Assembly (NCBI GenBank): GCA_937960645.1
Contig: CALGPJ010000006.1
Location: 82,868-146,867 of the forward strand
Reading direction: 5' to 3'
From: an uncultured Spirochaetia bacterium
GTDB taxonomy: Bacteria > Spirochaetota > Spirochaetia > JABEVK01
Length of the DNA stretch: 64,000 nt
Positions 59,314-64,000 of this stretch are shown here, piece after piece (position 1 is the first letter of the stretch; the number at the start of each line of letters is the position of its first letter). The notes below the pieces were generated by a model that was given only the letters and a program-made list of their open reading frames with translations, was not told the origin of the DNA and searched no databases. Both the position numbers and the translations under genes were made by a program.

Positions 59314-59355
59314 CGATTCCGCCTATTATAATTTACGGCAGTATCGCACGAATCT

Positions 59356-60339
59356 TCAGGAATCCTTTCCCGTGAGGTATCTGATATACTGCCGGCGGCT
59401 CAAGAATTCTGCGTTTTCTCCTCTATCCCATCGGAAGGCAGCGTGGAAATCGTCGACGGATTCCCAACACCGTTCCTTCATGATCAAATCGATGTCCCTG
59501 AGCATCGTGGAGATGATTTCGAACTTGTTGAGATAGAGCGCCGAGACGATTTGAACACAGCTCGCCCCGGCAAGCAGGGCTTTGAGAACTTCTTCGGCCG
59601 AGTGGATTCCTCCGGAGGCGGAAACATCGACCCCTCGTCCCGAAAGTTGTCCGATCCAGCGAATTTTAGCGATGAACTCCTGGGCCGTGCTCAGCCTCTT
59701 TCCACCCGTCCAACTCAGCTGGTGAATATCGATATCGGGATGATAGAAACGGTTGAAGAGCGTCACCCCTTCGACACCTATTGCCGCCATTTGCTCGATC
59801 AGCCAGGTTAAGGAGCTGAAATACTGACTCAGTTTGACGATGAGAGGAAGTTTGACATCCTTTCGAACCTGACGGACGATATCGAGGACGAGGTTTTCTG
59901 CCCACCCCGGTGGCTGTGGATCGTTTGACCAGGGAGCGATATTCAGCTCCAGGGCATCCGCTCCGGCATTCTGCAGTAAAATGGCAAATTCCGACCATTG
60001 TGGTCGGTTTTGACAGTTCAAGCTGGCGATGACCGGAATATCGACTCTCGATTTTGATTCCTGGATCAGTCGGATGTAATCCATGGGGCGGATTTGAGTT
60101 CCAAAACTCTTCATGTAATCCCAGTTTTCCGGGTGGAGAGCTTCGATATTTCCGTACAAACCGCTTTCCGACATGAGTTGTTCTTCAAACAGACTTTTCA
60201 AAACCACAGCCGAAGCACCGGCCTTTGCCAGTTTTTCGATACCATCCGGGGTCGAAGTCAACGAACAGGCCCCCACCATGATGGGATGTTTCAATTCCAA
60301 ACCGGCAAATTTTGTTCCCAGACGCATGTCAGTGGACAT
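59356..60339 (-). CDS. Dihydroorotate dehydrogenase-like flavoprotein
   Basis: TKFAGLELKHPIMVGACSLT; PVIASLNCQNRPQWSEFAILLQNAGADALELNIAPW; VSASGGIHSAEEVLKALLAGASCVQIVSAL; AGGAGG SD. Confidence 0.85.
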   Translation of the reverse strand: MSTDMRLGTKFAGLELKHPIMVGACSLTSTPDGIEKLAKAGASAVVLKSLFEEQLMSESGLYGNIEALHPENWDYMKSFGTQIRPMDYIRLIQESKSRVDIPVIASLNCQNRPQWSEFAILLQNAGADALELNIAPWSNDPQPPGWAENLVLDIVRQVRKDVKLPLIVKLSQYFSSLTWLIEQMAAIGVEGVTLFNRFYHPDIDIHQLSWTGGKRLSTAQEFIAKIRWIGQLSGRGVDVSASGGIHSAEEVLKALLAGASCVQIVSALYLNKFEIISTMLRDIDLIMKERCWESVDDFHAAFRWDRGENAEFLSRRQYIRYLTGKDS

Positions 60340-60379
60340 CGGAGCCTCCTGAGCTCCATTCTAAGGCGAATTTTAATGC

Positions 60380-60413
60380 TTGACAACAAGGTTTTATGTG
60401 ATAATATTCACAT
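60380..60413 (+). promoter_or_regulatory. rnf operon promoter with a CRP/FNR- or Rex-like palindromic operator on the -10
   Basis: TTGACA (60380-60385), 16 nt, TAATAT (60402-60407); palindrome ATGTGA-TAATAT-TCACAT (60396-60413). Confidence 0.7.
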
Positions 60414-60803
60414 ATGCCGGTATATAAAGTACAATACACTGATTCGTCGACCATTCACGTCGAGGCACCGGTCATGTCGGCCTGTTCCAGCTGCCAACTT
60501 TGCCCGACCGCCAAGCGTACCCTCGTTTTGCCGAAGGGGCAGTATGAATATGCACTTCACGAGGAAATCGAATTGCGTCTCAGCAAAAAACAAATCGGCG
60601 GCCTGCTTTTTCTCGCCTTCGTGCTGCCAACCGTTTTGGGAGTTTTGGGCTTGTTTTTGGGAAATGCATTCGGCTTCACGGAGCCTGCTTTAACCTTGAC
60701 AGGATTAGCAGGAATGGGCCTGGGATGGATGGTGATGGCCCTGTACTCCAAACTTCGTGGTCATGTTTTTCTACCGCAAATCGTTGAGGGCCCTCATGCC
60801 TGA
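60414..60803 (+). CDS. SoxR-reducing system RseC-like membrane protein
   Basis: CSSCQLCPTAKRTLVLP followed by two TM helices; first gene of the rnf operon. Confidence 0.75.
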   Translation: MPVYKVQYTDSSTIHVEAPVMSACSSCQLCPTAKRTLVLPKGQYEYALHEEIELRLSKKQIGGLLFLAFVLPTVLGVLGLFLGNAFGFTEPALTLTGLAGMGLGWMVMALYSKLRGHVFLPQIVEGPHA

Positions 60804-61656
60804 GTACCTCCCCCTTCTGCTCATATCCCTGGGAATCACGGGCGTGCTGGGCCTGGCTGCCGCCACCCTTCTACATGTGCTGGCAAACAGGTTTTCGGTG
60901 GAAACCGACCCGCGCATCGGTCAGGTTCTGGAAGTGTTGCCGGGGATCAACTGCGGAAATTGCGGTCAACCCGGCTGCTCGAGCTTTGCGGAAACCCTGG
61001 TAAAATCTGCGTCGTCGGGAAGCCTCGGAAGTCTTTATTGTCCCCCCGGCGGCGAATCGGTGATGGCTCAGGTCAGTTCCCTTTTGGGGCTTGCCGTGAC
61101 GAAACGCGAACCTCTGGTAGCGCAATTACGTTGCGGGGGAACCTTGAAAACTGCCCCGGAACGTGTTCACTACGAGGGGCCAAAGCGTTGCGCCCTGGCT
61201 CATAATTTGAGCGCCGGCGGCAGCCTCTGCCCCTTTGGTTGTCTGCGGCTTGGGGATTGTGTCGTCAGTTGCGACTATGGGGCCCTCATCATCGACCCGG
61301 ACACGGGACTGCCCACCGTCATACCCGATAAATGCATCGCCTGTGGAGCCTGTGTGCGTGCCTGTCCGAGAAACCTCTTTCACCTCGTTCCTCGGGGCAG
61401 AAAAGAACGGCGAGTTCACGTGGCCTGCCAAAATCACGAAACGGCAGCAGTGGCCCTCAAACTTTGTAAATCCGCTTGTATCGCTTGCGGGAAATGCGCC
61501 GCTGTCTGCCCCGTCAATGCAATAACCGTAGAGAACAATTTGGCGACGATCGACCCCTTGAAATGCATTGCCTGCGGGAAATGCGTTCCGGTCTGCCCAA
61601 CCTCGGCGATCCAGAGCACCTTCCCGGTACCCAGGTCTTCGGAGAAAGAAGCATGA
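60796..61656 (+). CDS. rnfB: Rnf electron transport complex subunit B
   Basis: LPGINCGNCGQPGCSSFAETL; multiple CxxCxxCxxxCP 4Fe-4S motifs. Confidence 0.93.
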   Translation: MPEYLPLLLISLGITGVLGLAAATLLHVLANRFSVETDPRIGQVLEVLPGINCGNCGQPGCSSFAETLVKSASSGSLGSLYCPPGGESVMAQVSSLLGLAVTKREPLVAQLRCGGTLKTAPERVHYEGPKRCALAHNLSAGGSLCPFGCLRLGDCVVSCDYGALIIDPDTGLPTVIPDKCIACGACVRACPRNLFHLVPRGRKERRVHVACQNHETAAVALKLCKSACIACGKCAAVCPVNAITVENNLATIDPLKCIACGKCVPVCPTSAIQSTFPVPRSSEKEA

Positions 61657-62993
61657 ACACCCTAACCTTTCCCAGAGGGGGCATCCACCCTCCCGAATAC
61701 AAACTCAGCGAGCACGCTCCCATCGAAAATTTTCCCCTTCCAGAAATAGCGGTCATCCCTCTGTCGCAACATGTCGGAGCTCCTGCTCAGTGCCTCGTCA
61801 AAAAAGGCGACAAGGTCAAGGTGGGCACCCTTCTGGGGGAGGCCAACGGCTTCGTGAGCTCCCGTATTCATTCCAGCGTGAGTGGCACAGTGCTCAAAAT
61901 CGAAGATGTTCCGATGGCCAATGCCTACAAGGTCAGTGCCGTATTTGTGAAAGTTGAGGGAGATGTCTGGGAAGAGGGAATTCTACCGGGCAATCAACTG
62001 ATGGCCATCGGCAACATCACCTCGGAACAAATCATTCAAAAAGTCAAGGATGCGGGTATCGTGGGCATGGGAGGGGCGACCTTCCCGGCTCATATCAAGC
62101 TTCAGCTCCCTCCCGGTAAGAAACCCGACACCCTCATCATCGATGGTGCGGAATGTGAGCCCTTTCTGACGGCCGATCACCGGCTCATGTTGGAAAAGCC
62201 CGACGAGATTTTACGGGGTGTTCAACTCATGATGCGCGCTTTGGGGGTCCAACGCGCCATCATCGCCATCGAAGAGAACAAGCAAGACGCCATCGACATT
62301 CTCACGGCCCGAAGTGAAAACCTGCGCAGGGAGATCGCAGTGGTGTCGCTCCGGACCAAATATCCGCAGGGAGGCGAAAAACAGCTCATCAAGGCCGTCC
62401 TTAACCGTGAGGTCCCTTCGGGCAAGCTCCCGATCGACGTCGGCTGCATCGTCAACAACATCGGAACAGCCTTTGCCATTTACGAGGCTGCCCTCCTCAA
62501 CAAGCCCCTTTTCGAACGCATCGTCACGGTGACCGGTCCCAGAGTTCCCCGGCCCGGGAATTATAGGGTGCGCGTGGGAACCCCAGTGTCCCAACTGCTG
62601 ATGGCAGCCGGTGTGGAGCTGGACAAAGTTAGAAAACTGGTAGCCGGCGGTCCGATGATGGGAAAGGCCGGTTCGACTTTGGACTTTCCTGTCACCAAGG
62701 GGACGAGCGGTCTGCTTGTCTTTTACGATGCGGATTGCCAGCCACGTCGGGTTTCCCCCTGTATTCGATGTGCTCGCTGTGTTCAGGCATGCCCGATGGG
62801 ACTGGAGCCTTACCTGTTGGAAAAACTCGGGGAAAAAAACCGCCTCGAGGAAGCGGAAAGGCGTGGGATTATGGACTGCATGGAATGCGGTTCCTGTTCG
62901 TATATCTGCCCGGCCGACCGCCCCATTCTCGACTATATCCGCACCGCCAAGGCCAGAATCCTGAAAATTCGCAGGGAGAAAAAACCGACATGA
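61653..62993 (+). CDS. rnfC: Rnf electron transport complex subunit C
   Basis: ATG 61653 MNTLTFPRGGIHPPEYKL; GMGGATFPAHIKLQLP; CIRCARCVQACPMGLEP. Confidence 0.95.
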   Translation: MNTLTFPRGGIHPPEYKLSEHAPIENFPLPEIAVIPLSQHVGAPAQCLVKKGDKVKVGTLLGEANGFVSSRIHSSVSGTVLKIEDVPMANAYKVSAVFVKVEGDVWEEGILPGNQLMAIGNITSEQIIQKVKDAGIVGMGGATFPAHIKLQLPPGKKPDTLIIDGAECEPFLTADHRLMLEKPDEILRGVQLMMRALGVQRAIIAIEENKQDAIDILTARSENLRREIAVVSLRTKYPQGGEKQLIKAVLNREVPSGKLPIDVGCIVNNIGTAFAIYEAALLNKPLFERIVTVTGPRVPRPGNYRVRVGTPVSQLLMAAGVELDKVRKLVAGGPMMGKAGSTLDFPVTKGTSGLLVFYDADCQPRRVSPCIRCARCVQACPMGLEPYLLEKLGEKNRLEEAERRGIMDCMECGSCSYICPADRPILDYIRTAKARILKIRREKKPT

Positions 62994-63949
62994 GTCTTCT
63001 CACGATTTCCCAGAGTCCCCACCTCAAAGGCCCCATCACCACCCCAAAAATTATGTTGGCAGTCATCCTGGCACTGGTGCCGGGAATGGCCGTTCAATTG
63101 GTTTTTTACGGTCTTGCTTTCCTGCTGGTTCTGGTACAGTTCGTCGTGGCCTGCGTCGTCGTCGAATGGTCGATTCAAAAGTTTTTGCTCAGGGAGATTC
63201 CCTCCGTGACAGACGGCAGTGCCGCCCTGACGGGGGTGTTGCTGGCCCTCAACGTGCCGGCCACCCTGGGCACCTTTCCCATCGTGGCCGGAAGCCTCGT
63301 CGCCATCGGATTCGGCAAAATGGCCTTTGGGGGCATTGGCCGCAACCCCTTCAACCCCGCCCTTGTCGGAAGGGCCTTTCTCACCGCCAGCTTTCCGGTC
63401 GGCATGACCCAATGGCCAAAACCCTTTAGCCTCGGCATGGGCGGAACCGATGTCGTCACCCATGCCACCCCCCTGACCCGACTTCTGGAAGGTACCCAGG
63501 TGATCGGATGGCAGGAAAAAATCGCATCCGGTTTCGACCCCCTGATTTGGAACGCCGAGATCCTCGCCGCCGCCTACCTCGTCGGGGCCCTTTTGTTGAT
63601 ACTTCTTCGGGTGATCCACCTTGCCATTCCCCTGAGTTACCTGATGGGGCTGAGCCTCGTGACCTTGCCGGCATGGCTGGTTGCCCCCTCGCTTCAGGAC
63701 CCTCTTTTCCACATCGTCAACGGTGGGACGATGCTGGGAGCCTTCTACATGGCCACCGACTACAGCACCTCGCCGATGATTCCCAGGGCCATGATTTTAT
63801 ACGGATTATTGGGGGGCATTCTCTGTGCGGTGATTCGGCTCTGGGGAGCCTATCCCGACGGAGTTGCCTATTCCATCCTCATCATGAACGCCGCCGTCCC
63901 CCTGATGAACAGATACATGCAGCCCAGGCGATTCGGGAGCCAACCATGA
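62990..63949 (+). CDS. rnfD: Rnf electron transport complex subunit D
   Basis: ATG 62990; SVTDGSAALTGVLLALNVP; GRNPFNPALVGRAFL; YMATDYSTSPM. Confidence 0.95.
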   Translation: MSLLTISQSPHLKGPITTPKIMLAVILALVPGMAVQLVFYGLAFLLVLVQFVVACVVVEWSIQKFLLREIPSVTDGSAALTGVLLALNVPATLGTFPIVAGSLVAIGFGKMAFGGIGRNPFNPALVGRAFLTASFPVGMTQWPKPFSLGMGGTDVVTHATPLTRLLEGTQVIGWQEKIASGFDPLIWNAEILAAAYLVGALLLILLRVIHLAIPLSYLMGLSLVTLPAWLVAPSLQDPLFHIVNGGTMLGAFYMATDYSTSPMIPRAMILYGLLGGILCAVIRLWGAYPDGVAYSILIMNAAVPLMNRYMQPRRFGSQP

Positions 63950-64000
63950 GCAAAACTTCTCAACATCCCGGCATGTTTCGGTTGATTGTGACACTCACCG
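63946..64000 (+). CDS. rnfG: Rnf complex subunit G, N-terminal fragment (runs off the window)
   Basis: ATG 63946 MSKTSQHPGMFRLIVTLT, immediately after rnfD. Confidence 0.7.
   Translation, partial: MSKTSQHPGMFRLIVTLT

Noticed and set aside
61476-61652. N-terminal extension of the RnfC ORF
   Set aside because: Out-of-frame reading of the rnfB ferredoxin region; RnfC starts at ATG 61653.
1-64000. Many plus-strand ORFs of 60-330 aa in the track, antisense to minus-strand genes (e.g. 36685-37674, 30279-31016, 47193-48035)
   Set aside because: They overlie well-supported genes (GGDEF/EAL, lepB, clpC) and show no recognisable motifs; they are shadow ORFs of a GC-balanced coding strand.
1-64000. 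Mobile elements, prophage, integrases, tRNA or rRNA genes
   Set aside because: No transposase, integrase or phage gene motifs, and intergenic gaps are mostly under 100 bp with no tRNA-like cloverleaf recognised by eye. A tRNAscan/Infernal run would be decisive.

Overview
This 64-kb window is gene-dense chromosomal DNA, most likely from a Spirochaetota bacterium. I recall similar gene neighbourhoods in Borrelia (tmk/tamB/bamA/mutS/comF/nusA/infB; queA-ruvBA-yebC-lepB-lepB-smpB; murC-cmk-rpoZ-miaA; lol-ftsY-prfB), but could not check this. I recognised no rRNA, tRNA, CRISPR array or mobile element. The content is: rimP-nusA-infB; comF; mutS; a STAS protein; an ExbB-ExbD-TonB-TamB-BamA-Skp envelope cluster; tmk; an RNB exoribonuclease; an Opp transporter; queA-ruvB-ruvA-ruvC-yebC and two signal peptidases; a PEGA/FGE protein, smpB and a J-domain protein; galU/alr; a PAS-GGDEF-EAL regulator; miaA-rpoZ-cmk-yicC-murC; a TPR protein; clpC-mcsB-mcsA; a LolCDE-type transporter; ftsY; prfB; a Cas2-like orphan; and the start of an Rnf operon. 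The main observations are: (1) a McsB homologue that has lost every catalytic motif, encoded with a half-size McsA and ClpC, so a candidate pseudokinase adaptor; (2) a miaA gene whose P-loop region has no ATG/GTG/TTG start but an in-frame ATC with a well-placed Shine-Dalgarno; (3) transcription-unit-first genes repeatedly placed 6-8 nt after a -10 box, predicting leaderless mRNAs, with divergent genes sharing -10 or -35 boxes; (4) an intrinsic terminator between promoter and start codon of rimP-nusA-infB; (5) a TGTGA-N6-TCACA palindrome on the rnf promoter -10; (6) an RF2 +1 frameshift site missed by the ORF track; (7) Tmk, Cmk and one LepB paralogue lacking the canonical active-site lysine; (8) a zinc ribbon on NusA; (9) a perfect 14-bp inverted repeat inside an exoribonuclease gene.
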